Of a stretch of 44,165 nt of DNA, positions 9,963-17,156 are shown one piece after another. The notes beneath the pieces are model-generated. The model had not been told where the DNA came from and made no database searches. It worked only from the letters and a program-made list of their open reading frames with translations. Position 1 is the first letter of the stretch, and each line of letters opens with the position of its first letter. The DNA is taken from contig CADCNT010000013.1 in NCBI GenBank assembly GCA_902802905.1, positions 1 to 44,165 on the forward strand. Reading direction: 5' to 3'. Origin of the DNA: an uncultured Erysipelotrichaceae bacterium (GTDB lineage Bacteria; Bacillota_I; Bacilli_A; RFN20; CAG-826). Made by a program: the position numbers and the translations under genes.

Positions 9963-9991
9963 TTGAAAATAGATAACGATTTCTTTATATT
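9963..9991 (+). promoter_or_regulatory. sigma-70-type promoter for the P-loop kinase
   Basis: TTGAAA (9963-9968) and TATATT (9986-9991) are separated by 17 bases, a good match to a housekeeping promoter. A GGAG ribosome site at 10017-10020 and the ATG at 10028 follow. The divergent LRR gene starts on the other side of the same 119-bp gap. Confidence 0.6.
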
Positions 9992-10027
9992 GGAAACATA
10001 TTAATTCGTTGATATCGGAGATGAATT

Positions 10028-10501
10028 ATGAAAACACTCATTATGTTAAGCGCGATACCCGCTTCTGGGAAAACAACCTGGGCTAAAGAGTATCAAAAAA
10101 ATCACACTAATTGTTATATCGTTAACAGCGATGATGTGAGAATGGAAATCACTAACGGAAACTATCAAGACCACACTAGACAAAAAGAAGTCTGGGAGCT
10201 CTTTGAAAGAAGAATCCATGAATATGCTTTAAAAAGCGATGATGTGACCGTTATCCTTGATGCATTAAATGACACTAATGAAGTGAGGCTTAAATATTTA
10301 AGCACCACTCCTGAATTTGATAAAAAAATCTTAGTGCTCTTCCCATCTACTTATGAAAAAAGCAGCAAATATAATGGACAAAGAGACGCCAATTGTAGAG
10401 TTCCTGAAAACATCTTAGTGGGACTAGTAAAAAAATTTGAGGAACCTAACGAAGAAGTCCTCAAATATGTAGATGAAGTAATCACAATAAACTGGGATTG
10501 A
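10028..10501 (+). CDS. P-loop nucleotide kinase of the AAA_33/polynucleotide-kinase-like type
   Basis: A 157-residue soluble protein. The N-terminal AIPASGKTTW (residues 9-18) is a Walker A motif in which the usual first Gly is Ala. A lid-like basic segment (YNGQRDANCRVPENIL, from about residue 114) includes the Arg and V-P-E pattern seen in T4 Pnk-like and zeta-like kinases. A phosphate acceptor pocket may be formed by NSDDVRMEI (about residues 33-41). It probably transfers phosphate from ATP to a small molecule or nucleic acid end, but the substrate cannot be told. It is monocistronic, with its own promoter, ribosome site and terminator, between two minus-strand operons. Confidence 0.72.
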   Translation: MKTLIMLSAIPASGKTTWAKEYQKNHTNCYIVNSDDVRMEITNGNYQDHTRQKEVWELFERRIHEYALKSDDVTVILDALNDTNEVRLKYLSTTPEFDKKILVLFPSTYEKSSKYNGQRDANCRVPENILVGLVKKFEEPNEEVLKYVDEVITINWD

Positions 10502-10506
10502 TTGCA

Positions 10507-10530
10507 AAAAAAGACCTTAAGGTCTTTTTT
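10507..10530. terminator. bidirectional rho-independent terminator
   Basis: Perfect palindrome AAAAAAGACC-TTAA-GGTCTTTTTT. The A and T tracts flank the stem, so it can terminate both the plus-strand P-loop kinase (stop at 10501) and the minus-strand operon ending at 10532. Confidence 0.9.
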
Positions 10531-10531
10531 A

Positions 10532-11197
10532 TTATTTTAATCTAGGAGCATCGCCATAATTCTCAATATTGGTTAGTGTCCTATCGATTTTATAAATTTT
10601 AAAGTCATTAGTGACCACTGTGAATAAACCGCAGTTTTGAATATCAATATGACGATACTTATCAGTGTCTTCAGGATGATTTCCCATTAAATAGTTTGCT
10701 AATAAAATAAATAACGAATTAGAACAAACCATAACTGAGTCACAGTCTCTTGGTAAGTTGTTTATTAATGCTTCTCCGCGTTTCCAGAAATCCATATAGT
10801 GTTCCATATCAGGAACTTTTAGTTGCTTAATTTCAATTTCTTTTCTTCTCCAAGAATCCAATAACGCGGCGGAAACCGGGTCTTTTTTATTTAGCTCTTC
10901 TCTACTGAGTCCATCCGCGATACCTAAATAGAGTGGTTTAAAATCAAACGGCTTTTCCAATACAAGATTTAAATCTTTACAGATAACATCTGCTGTTAAT
11001 CTAGTGTGAATGCTTGTAGAAGCAAATATTCTAAGGCGTTTTAAATCAAGATTGCCTTTAAAAAACTGTGCCACTTGATGGCATTGTTCTATACCTTTTT
11101 CGGTTAAATCTTCACCCTTTCCACCATGAATATCTTTGAGATTTTTAGTGGACTGAGCATGACGGAGCAAAATAATTCTAGATGGTGTATTTGTCAT
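10532..11197 (-). CDS. histidine phosphatase superfamily protein lacking the second catalytic His
   Basis: A 221-residue protein. It begins with the superfamily signature LLRHAQSTKN (Arg12, His13) and contains the downstream phosphate-binding Arg in FASTSIHTRLTAD. Phosphoglycerate-mutase-like phosphatases carry a second essential His in a V-x-H-G-G block. The equivalent segment here reads SVMVCSNSLFILL and has no His. It may therefore be inactive, use another residue, or bind rather than cleave a phosphoester. It is last in a six-gene operon and overlaps the end of the alpha/beta hydrolase gene by 20 bp. Confidence 0.78.
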   Translation of the reverse strand: MTNTPSRIILLRHAQSTKNLKDIHGGKGEDLTEKGIEQCHQVAQFFKGNLDLKRLRIFASTSIHTRLTADVICKDLNLVLEKPFDFKPLYLGIADGLSREELNKKDPVSAALLDSWRRKEIEIKQLKVPDMEHYMDFWKRGEALINNLPRDCDSVMVCSNSLFILLANYLMGNHPEDTDKYRHIDIQNCGLFTVVTNDFKIYKIDRTLTNIENYGDAPRLK

Positions 11198-11942
11198 CCG
11201 TTAATAACTCTCCAACTTTTTTAATAAGATCTGGTTTGGCTTCTCTGAAATTATGGTCGCCATCCATCTCGATTACGTTCGCATATTTGGCCTGTCCAAA
11301 TATCCTGCGATTATCATCTAATGGGATGAATTCATCTTGAATCGGAATAATTAAATTAACCATGACCTTGACTGAATTAATCCTTTCGATAACTGCTTTC
11401 TCCTCGTTCTTTTCAAAGAAAGATCTATGAGCGTAAAGCCCTTTTCTCTTTGTGAAACCATATTCATGAAGCTGATCCACTAAAGATTCTTCTTTGAAAA
11501 AACCATTTAATACTCTTTCATTGGTGTAGAACGGAGCAATCAAAATGATTTCACGATAGATATCATCTTTCTTTAAAATGTTTGCTAAGGCATAGTTGCA
11601 ACCTAGACAATGCGCAATCAAGCATACTTTATGTCCAGGGTGCCTACTTTTCACAAATTCAACAATTCTTCCTAAATCATCTACATGGTCATCAAATACT
11701 GTGTTATCAATTTCACCATCACTCTCACCCATGCCAGATAGATCAAAACGATATACTTCAAATCCTCTTTTAGTGAGATAATCCGCCATTTCCACAAATA
11801 AACGTTGTGGCCCATTTCTTTGAGCAGAAAAATATCCATGACAAATAATCACTGGTTTTGGATTCTCATCTTTAGAATGATGCACCACTCCCCTAAGAGT
11901 TGGCTTATCTAAGGTTTTTATTTCTAAATATTCAAGCTTCAT
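11178..11942 (-). CDS. alpha/beta hydrolase with Cys in the nucleophile position
   Basis: A 254-residue protein from the ATG at 11942; a TTG two codons upstream is less likely. It has the alpha/beta-hydrolase order: oxyanion region VIICHGYFSAQ, then YRFDLSGMGESDG, the nucleophile elbow IAHCLGCNYA, an acid region IPIQDEFIPLDD, and a terminal GDHNF His. The elbow, normally G-x-S-x-G, here is A-H-C-L-G, so Cys112 replaces Ser. The codon is clearly TGT. Cys nucleophiles are known in dienelactone hydrolase but are rare elsewhere. It resembles serine aminopeptidase S33/acyl esterases; the substrate is unknown. It overlaps both operon neighbours. Confidence 0.8.
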   Translation of the reverse strand: MKLEYLEIKTLDKPTLRGVVHHSKDENPKPVIICHGYFSAQRNGPQRLFVEMADYLTKRGFEVYRFDLSGMGESDGEIDNTVFDDHVDDLGRIVEFVKSRHPGHKVCLIAHCLGCNYALANILKKDDIYREIILIAPFYTNERVLNGFFKEESLVDQLHEYGFTKRKGLYAHRSFFEKNEEKAVIERINSVKVMVNLIIPIQDEFIPLDDNRRIFGQAKYANVIEMDGDHNFREAKPDLIKKVGELLTDDKYTI

Positions 11943-12639
11943 AATCAATCAACCTCGTCGCCCAGGTAGGCATATTTTGAGTTCTATAATTTTCTTTATC
12001 GTTTTTTGCAAGCAACAACTCTAGTCTTTCTTCATTAGAGAAAATGTATGTTTCATCAGCAAAAGACATCACAGTTGGGAAATAGCGGATTACTTTTTCA
12101 TATCTATCTTTAATGAAATCGTTCTCCACAATATTTCCATCTAGTTGTTCTCTAATCTTGTTACGTCTTAAGGCGGTTTCTAACTCAGTTCCAACATGTA
12201 GTACCACTATCTTATAGTTATTATCTTTTAAAGATTTTAGAGCATCAATTTTCTTATCTTTTGAAAACACTGTTTCCCAAATGAACGAAGAATGATTTTT
12301 GATTAATAAAGCAATTGCATTATCAGTAAAATCTCTAGCCTTATTGTAATTGAAATCAAAAATCTCACCTTGATTTTCAAAATATACTTCGTGAATTGTG
12401 TCATTACCTAGAAATGGTAAATCAACTTTTTGGAAGTGCTTTAAAAAGTTATAAGAAAGAGTGCTCTTACCCGCTGATATGCCACCAGAAATAATGTATA
12501 CAACTGGATGCTTATCACTCGGATAAACTTTGTTTGGGTTGTACACTATCGCATGTAAAAATTTCTTAGTGGTTAGATAATCAGCGCTTGTTTGATTTTT
12601 TACAACATCACTTATTATCTCAAGAGATGTCTTTATCAT
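11932..12639 (-). CDS. zeta-toxin-like P-loop kinase
   Basis: A 235-residue protein with a Walker A motif in VVYIISGGISAGKSTLSYNF (about residues 47-66). A substrate pocket (FLGNDTIHEVYF), a central FIWETVFS segment typical of zeta/AAA_33 kinases, and a basic lid rich in Arg and Lys (RRNKIREQLDGNIVENDFIKDRYEKVI) follow. Zeta kinases phosphorylate UDP-amino sugars, but many chromosomal relatives have other substrates. No antitoxin-like small gene is adjacent, so a toxin role is not supported. The gene overlaps the Nudix gene upstream by 4 bp and the hydrolase gene downstream by 11 bp. It ends in TGA. Confidence 0.72.
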   Translation of the reverse strand: MIKTSLEIISDVVKNQTSADYLTTKKFLHAIVYNPNKVYPSDKHPVVYIISGGISAGKSTLSYNFLKHFQKVDLPFLGNDTIHEVYFENQGEIFDFNYNKARDFTDNAIALLIKNHSSFIWETVFSKDKKIDALKSLKDNNYKIVVLHVGTELETALRRNKIREQLDGNIVENDFIKDRYEKVIRYFPTVMSFADETYIFSNEERLELLLAKNDKENYRTQNMPTWATRLIDYEA

Positions 12640-13277
12640 ATAGCGAGATATTTTTCACCTTTGAAGTAGCGATCTGCCATGATAAAGATCTTTAAATAAT
12701 ATGGATCTAAACGGAAGATAAAATCATCTGCTTTAATCTTCATTGTAGTGATACGTTTTACTCCGTTTTCTTCAATTAAGGCATTGCCTTCCACTTCTTC
12801 TACTTCTTTAGCAAAAAGTTTTAAGCCATCTTCAACTTCAACTTCCACTAAAGCAGAAACTTCTTCTTCTTGTAAGTTGTGGTCGATTAATGGAGTGTTG
12901 TCTTCTAAAAGAACAACATTGCAAAATTCACGATTGCATTTCACTCCAGGAGTGCCACTAGAGGAAATACGGATTCCTAAATCAATTAATCTAGAAGACT
13001 CGACAGAGATGCCTAATTCTTCTTGTACTTCTCTTATGCCATCTTCTTTAGTTTCGCCAGCTTGTAAATGTCCCGCTGCAGAAATATCCAATTTTCCTGG
13101 TGCGGTTTTCTTTGCTAACGCTCTTTTTTGGACAAGGACAAAGTTCTTTCCATCATGTTGGGTAAGAATCCAGCAATGGAATGTTTGATGCCAATATCCT
13201 TCTTTGTGGACTACATCGCGGTCCTCTTTTCCAATCCATTCATACTTTTCGTTAAAGATGTCAATTATTTCTCCCAT
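12636..13277 (-). CDS. Nudix hydrolase, IDI-like, with a one-residue-short Nudix box
   Basis: A 213-residue protein. The N-terminal segment DIFNEKYEWIGKEDRDVVH and WHQTFHCWIL match the IDI-like/YfcD Nudix subgroup. The Nudix box is at residues 69-90 (Gly69, Glu75, Arg82-Glu83, Glu86-Glu87, Gly89). Six residues lie between Glu75 and Arg82 where the consensus has seven. The metal-binding REVQEE core is intact. Such enzymes hydrolyse nucleoside-diphosphate derivatives; the substrate here is unknown. It overlaps the end of the unknown membrane protein gene by 13 bp. Confidence 0.82.
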   Translation of the reverse strand: MGEIIDIFNEKYEWIGKEDRDVVHKEGYWHQTFHCWILTQHDGKNFVLVQKRALAKKTAPGKLDISAAGHLQAGETKEDGIREVQEELGISVESSRLIDLGIRISSSGTPGVKCNREFCNVVLLEDNTPLIDHNLQEEEVSALVEVEVEDGLKLFAKEVEEVEGNALIEENGVKRITTMKIKADDFIFRLDPYYLKIFIMADRYFKGEKYLAI

Positions 13278-14878
13278 GACTTTATTTCTCCTTTTCTAAC
13301 TAATTCTTTACGCCATCGTTTATATCTTCTACTGCGTTCTTTGCAGCTTCTTTCCATAATAGAGTCAACGCCATGAAGCCGCTCGCGAGTTTGCATCAAG
13401 ACTTCATTCATATCTAATTCCATCTTATCCAATTCATCTAAGACAACTTCAGTTTCATATGATTTGTTTTTATATGTCTTCCTAAACAACAATTCTCTTA
13501 GAGATATTACATTCTTTTGAGCTGATTCATAAATCTCATTTCTATCAATTTCTTGAGCCGCTTTTACAGTCTCTGCCATAATCTCCATCGCATCTTCAAA
13601 TTCATCATATGCTTTTGCAACATATCCGAGTAAGCGCATAGCTTTAACCATTCTTTCTGGTTCTGGTTTGCGTTTGCTCTTTTCTCCTTCAGGTGGAACT
13701 TCAGGATATTCTTGCTTTAACGCTTCAAAATCATCTTTAAATATTGTTCCAGCAAAAACATCAAGTCTTCTATCGCTATCACAATATCCAACCATCATAA
13801 TTTCTGCATAGGTTTTTGCTTGTTCAAGATAGAAACAGCAATCTTTAGTCCTACTCTTGTCTATTGAATGAGCAAGATAGTATCTTCCTTCATAATACCT
13901 AGCAAGTGGATTACAGGTCTTATATCTATATTTAGGGTCTTCATCAAACTTTTTGGAGCAAAATTCCCTCATTCTTCTTAAGTGCTCAGTAGGATGTTTA
14001 GATTCATCATTGATTAACTTAGAAAAATACTCAAATACACTTTCTTCTGCACTGTCCATTGCTTTTTGAATATGATCAGGGTCTTTATATTCGATGTTTT
14101 GAATCCATTTTCCATAGATATATGGTACATATCTTCCATACTTAATAATCTCATTTAAGTAATTATGAGCATATGTATAATTTGGATCGTTCTTTTTCTT
14201 TTTTCTTTTATATCTTTTGGAAAGAAGATCTCTTTGTTTGGCGATATTATCAGTTGTAAATCCTAAAAGATGAGAAAAAGCTTTTCCTAAAATTTTATAT
14301 AATTCTTCAGGATCGCCTCTAGATGCATCCAAATCATCAATAATGCATTTAATTACTTTGATAACTTCATTTCTTGCTATCGAAGCGTTATTAATCTGAT
14401 TAGTTTTAAAATATGACCAACCTAAAAAATCGATTCTAGTTAAATAAATAACTTCATCTATTGGCTTGTTTCCTTCAAAAGTTTCAACAGTTGTTTTGCC
14501 TTCTCTTTTTAGTTCGCGAAGAGCATTTTGCAAAACTTTCCCGATTTCATGTTTGATATCAAAACGATTAGCGATAGTAAGCGGTCTATCAAGTGCAGTT
14601 GCAATTCTTACTATTTCGGTATATCTTCTCTTGTTTAAATTTTCTCTCAGGATTTTAACGATACTGTCATCGCGATTAAGAATTAAATACGTAATCCAGG
14701 CAATTAAACCAAAAAACAGTGCTCCGCCAATAATAATTCCTGCTAAAACATACTTACCATTAAAAATACGATCAATGCCAAGACCGACAGCGCCAACAAC
14801 TAAAGTACCAAGAACGCTTAGAATACCGGCTTTGAAGCCAGGGTGCTTATATACTCTTTTTTCCTTTTTTGTTTTCAT
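13265..14878 (-). CDS. unknown protein with two N-terminal membrane helices and a long helical cytoplasmic domain
   Basis: A 537-residue protein that I do not recognise. It starts with a basic segment, then two hydrophobic helices (about residues 17-40 and 43-67). About 470 hydrophilic, charge-rich residues follow, dominated by predicted helices with repeated aromatic/Ala spacing (YIYGKWIQNIEY, ARYYEGRYYLAHS, LLGYVAKAYDEFEDAMEIM) suggesting TPR-like repeats. The C-terminus is strongly basic (RSRRYKRWRKELVRK). It could be a membrane-tethered scaffold for the enzymes encoded around it, which is speculation. An AAAGGA ribosome site precedes the ATG, 3 bp after the upstream stop. Confidence 0.7.
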   Translation of the reverse strand: MKTKKEKRVYKHPGFKAGILSVLGTLVVGAVGLGIDRIFNGKYVLAGIIIGGALFFGLIAWITYLILNRDDSIVKILRENLNKRRYTEIVRIATALDRPLTIANRFDIKHEIGKVLQNALRELKREGKTTVETFEGNKPIDEVIYLTRIDFLGWSYFKTNQINNASIARNEVIKVIKCIIDDLDASRGDPEELYKILGKAFSHLLGFTTDNIAKQRDLLSKRYKRKKKKNDPNYTYAHNYLNEIIKYGRYVPYIYGKWIQNIEYKDPDHIQKAMDSAEESVFEYFSKLINDESKHPTEHLRRMREFCSKKFDEDPKYRYKTCNPLARYYEGRYYLAHSIDKSRTKDCCFYLEQAKTYAEIMMVGYCDSDRRLDVFAGTIFKDDFEALKQEYPEVPPEGEKSKRKPEPERMVKAMRLLGYVAKAYDEFEDAMEIMAETVKAAQEIDRNEIYESAQKNVISLRELLFRKTYKNKSYETEVVLDELDKMELDMNEVLMQTRERLHGVDSIMERSCKERSRRYKRWRKELVRKGEIKSWEK

Positions 14879-14881
14879 GCT

Positions 14882-15676
14882 CTAGCGATCCTTTCTTAAT
14901 AATTTGTCAGCTGCGGAATTAGCTTTTTCATAAAATTCTTCAATAGTTATTTCACCATAGAATTCTTTTCTATCCATATAATAGGTTTCTAACGTTAAGT
15001 TCAGGTTTGGATTTTTCTTTTTCAATATTTGTAGCCACGATTCAATATCAATTGTTCCCATGTACGGAATTAGATGGCTATCTCTAGTTCCATCATTGTC
15101 GTGGATATGCAGACAATGAACTTTATTCAAAACCTTATCCCATACTTCGAATCGTAAATTTTTGGTAAATGTATTCGCGTGGCCTATATCGAAGCATAAT
15201 CTCACATTGTCAAAGTCATCTAAATTGTCTAATAGGTATTCTAAGTGGCTTAAACATTTATTGTTTTCTAAAGCTAAAATAATACCTTTTTCTTTACAAT
15301 ACTCCGCTATAACACGATAGTTTTTTAGTCCACATTCATTTGGTCCAGGACAGTTATATCCACTAACGGTGTGGAGAATCACTGTTTTCACTTGATTTCG
15401 GTAGGCAAAATCAATACCTTCTTTAAGTTTGCTAATACATCTTTCAGCGTCTTTATCTTCACTCCATAAATCAGTAACTAATCGATTACTATATGGCAAA
15501 TGAATAGTTTCAACATCTAAGCCGAGTTTTCTAGCAAACTCTATATGTTCATCTTCTAATCCTTCGTATTCCAAAGTAAAAAAGACTCCTTCAAAACCAG
15601 CTTTCTTAATAGCGAGCAGGTTGTCATTGATTGAACATGTAAATCCACCAGGCTGGGCTAGTACATACTTTTTCAT
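14882..15676 (-). CDS. sugar phosphate isomerase/epimerase-type TIM-barrel protein
   Basis: A 264-residue xylose-isomerase-like TIM barrel (AP-endonuclease family 2 fold). Candidate metal ligands fall at the ends of successive strands: Glu137 in ALENNK, Asp163 and His166 in CFDIGHA, the HIHDNDG block (residues 190-196), and Glu230 in LTLETY. These enzymes isomerise or epimerise ketoses or inositols, and some are endonuclease IV-like, but the short HIHDNDG and lack of endonuclease-IV-specific loops favour the sugar isomerase side. It heads a six-gene overlapping operon. No ribosome site is visible before the ATG. Confidence 0.75.
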   Translation of the reverse strand: MKKYVLAQPGGFTCSINDNLLAIKKAGFEGVFFTLEYEGLEDEHIEFARKLGLDVETIHLPYSNRLVTDLWSEDKDAERCISKLKEGIDFAYRNQVKTVILHTVSGYNCPGPNECGLKNYRVIAEYCKEKGIILALENNKCLSHLEYLLDNLDDFDNVRLCFDIGHANTFTKNLRFEVWDKVLNKVHCLHIHDNDGTRDSHLIPYMGTIDIESWLQILKKKNPNLNLTLETYYMDRKEFYGEITIEEFYEKANSAADKLLRKDR

Positions 15677-15733
15677 GAAACAAATCTAAATATATTTTTA
15701 CACATAAGCGCAATTAAATGCACGTATAAGTAT

Positions 15734-15771
15734 GAGATTTTTATTGCAACAATCTCTTATATCGGTATCAT
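15734..15771 (+). promoter_or_regulatory. udk promoter with an overlapping inverted repeat
   Basis: TTGCAA (15744-15749) and TATCAT (15766-15771) are spaced by 16 bases. GAGATT (15734-15739) and AATCTC (15751-15756) form an inverted repeat flanking the -35 box, which could be an operator. A GAGG ribosome site at 15782 and the udk ATG at 15794 follow. Confidence 0.5.
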
Positions 15772-15793
15772 TATTGTTAATGAGGTAATAACC

Positions 15794-16411
15794 ATGCAAA
15801 AAGTTGTGTTAATAGGCGGTGGATCCGCAAGTGGAAAAACATATGTTTTAAGAAAAGTTTTAGAAAAACTCCCAAAAGACAAAGTGACAGTTATTTCACT
15901 TGATGACTACTACAAAGATTTCTCAGTCCTCCCTATGGAAGAAAGAGCGAAGATTAACTTCGATCATCCAAAAGCATTTGATTGGAAATTAATGAATGAA
16001 CAATTAAGCGCTCTTAAAAGAGGAGAAACAATTGAAAAACCAATCTACGACTTCACAATTCATGGAAGAAGTCCTAAAACTGAAACCGTTGAACCAAAAG
16101 ATTTAATTATCATCGAAGGCATTATGGCGTTAGTGAATAAAGACTTACGCGCAATTGGAGATTTAAAAGTCTTCATCAATGCTTCAAGAGAAAGAAGACT
16201 AGTAAGAAGAATTGATCGTGATATGAAAGAAAGAGCGAGAACTTACGAAAGCATTATCGAACAATACTTCACAACCGTCTTACCAATGTTTGAAGAGATT
16301 ATTGCCCCATCTCAATATTATGCAGATTTAATTATCAATAATGACGGAGGTAGCACTCACTCAATCGATGTTCTTGCTTCCGTTTTGCAAACAATGATTG
16401 ATAAAAACTAA
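15794..16411 (+). CDS. udk: uridine kinase
   Basis: A 205-residue enzyme, the usual length for the family. Walker A GGGSASGKT is at residues 8-16. The uridine-binding SLDDYYKDFS is in the high 30s to mid 40s, NFDHPKAFDW and KPIYDFTIHGR follow the family order, and IIEGIMAL is the Walker B region. The DRDMKERARTYES lid carries the Arg residues. It phosphorylates uridine or cytidine with ATP or GTP in pyrimidine salvage. GAGGT lies 7 bases before the ATG. It is monocistronic, with its own promoter and terminators. The late sequence QYYADLIINNDG also matches Udk. Confidence 0.93.
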   Translation: MQKVVLIGGGSASGKTYVLRKVLEKLPKDKVTVISLDDYYKDFSVLPMEERAKINFDHPKAFDWKLMNEQLSALKRGETIEKPIYDFTIHGRSPKTETVEPKDLIIIEGIMALVNKDLRAIGDLKVFINASRERRLVRRIDRDMKERARTYESIIEQYFTTVLPMFEEIIAPSQYYADLIINNDGGSTHSIDVLASVLQTMIDKN

Positions 16412-16417
16412 ACAGAG

Positions 16418-16452
16418 ACCCCTTATTTTCAAAATTTGGGGTTTTCTTTTTT
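16418..16452 (+). terminator. rho-independent terminator of udk
   Basis: ACCCC (16418-16422) pairs with GGGGT (16438-16442), with an additional inner ATTTT/AAAAT pairing, followed by TTTCTTTTTT. It begins 7 bases after the udk stop. Confidence 0.75.
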
Positions 16453-16455
16453 AAC

Positions 16456-16489
16456 AAAAAACTGATGGATTTCTCCACCAGTTCTTTTT
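16456..16489. terminator. bidirectional terminator ending the purine operon
   Basis: AACTG-A-TGGA (16460-16469) pairs with TCCA-C-CAGTT (16474-16483) around TTTC. A5 lies on one side and T5 on the other. It ends 15 bases from the last stop of the minus-strand purine cluster (16504) and also backs up the udk terminator. Confidence 0.72.
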
Positions 16490-16503
16490 AGTTTTGCTAT
16501 TAA

Positions 16504-17154
16504 TTAGAATTCTCTAGTTTGTGGTAAGAAGCTATAGAGGATAAGTCCGCCAAAGCAAGAAATGCCAATAACTAAGCCCATAATGCTGAGCCAGTTAGCG
16601 TTACCGCCACCTAAGAAGCCAGATGTACCACCACCGATAAAGTAGTAGCATAAGCCAAAGATGGCAAGTCCACTACCGATTGTGGTTAAGATAGCTCTAG
16701 CTAACTTACCTTCGTAGTTACTGGATTTGGCTATGCCAACAAGAATGATAGCTAAACCAAAGACAACAGTTGGGATAATTAACATGCTATCTTTGCCAAA
16801 GAATAATTGATTCCAATCAACTTGATAGCCAGATGCGACAAATACCAAGATGATGACAATAATAGAAACTAAGAATTTTGCTAAAACGATTAATGCACAG
16901 TTAGCAATAGCCTTAAATGGATCATATTTTCCAGATAAAACAAGGAAGAAACCAATCGTTGGCAAGGCAATCAATAAGACATCAACCACAATAAGCATTA
17001 AATATAATAATGAGATTTTTGCGGCATCCCAGGTTTTAAAACCAAGTTGATTTAAACCAGCAAATAATTCTCTTTCGTCAATCGTTACAAGAACGCCAAA
17101 GGTGACGACTGCTAAGACGAAGATAATAGCAAATAATTGCTTAAAGCCTTTCAT
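16504..17154 (-). CDS. unknown six-helix membrane protein at the end of the purine operon
   Basis: A 216-residue protein I do not recognise, with about six membrane helices (about 5-25, 45-73, 83-110, 122-142, 150-172 and 185-208). A glycine-rich stretch GGGTSGFLGGGN lies between the last two. It starts 2 bp after the ygeW stop, so it is in the same transcript. It is shorter than known purine permeases and lacks their motifs. It could be a small transporter component or an envelope protein carried by read-through. No other transporter is present in this operon, which makes it the only in-operon transport candidate. Confidence 0.6.
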   Translation of the reverse strand: MKGFKQLFAIIFVLAVVTFGVLVTIDERELFAGLNQLGFKTWDAAKISLLYLMLIVVDVLLIALPTIGFFLVLSGKYDPFKAIANCALIVLAKFLVSIIVIILVFVASGYQVDWNQLFFGKDSMLIIPTVVFGLAIILVGIAKSSNYEGKLARAILTTIGSGLAIFGLCYYFIGGGTSGFLGGGNANWLSIMGLVIGISCFGGLILYSFLPQTREF

Positions 17155-17156
17155 AA

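Noticed and set aside
11932-12639. Zeta toxin of a toxin-antitoxin pair
   Set aside because: There is no small antitoxin gene next to it; it overlaps metabolic-type genes on both sides.
12748-13188. 146-codon plus-strand frame
   Set aside because: It lies wholly opposite the Nudix gene, is Ser/Thr/Pro-rich antisense sequence, and has no ribosome site.
10532-15676. A phage-defence island
   Set aside because: There is no nuclease, helicase, methylase or recognised effector; the gene mix is enzymatic and shows no signs of transfer.
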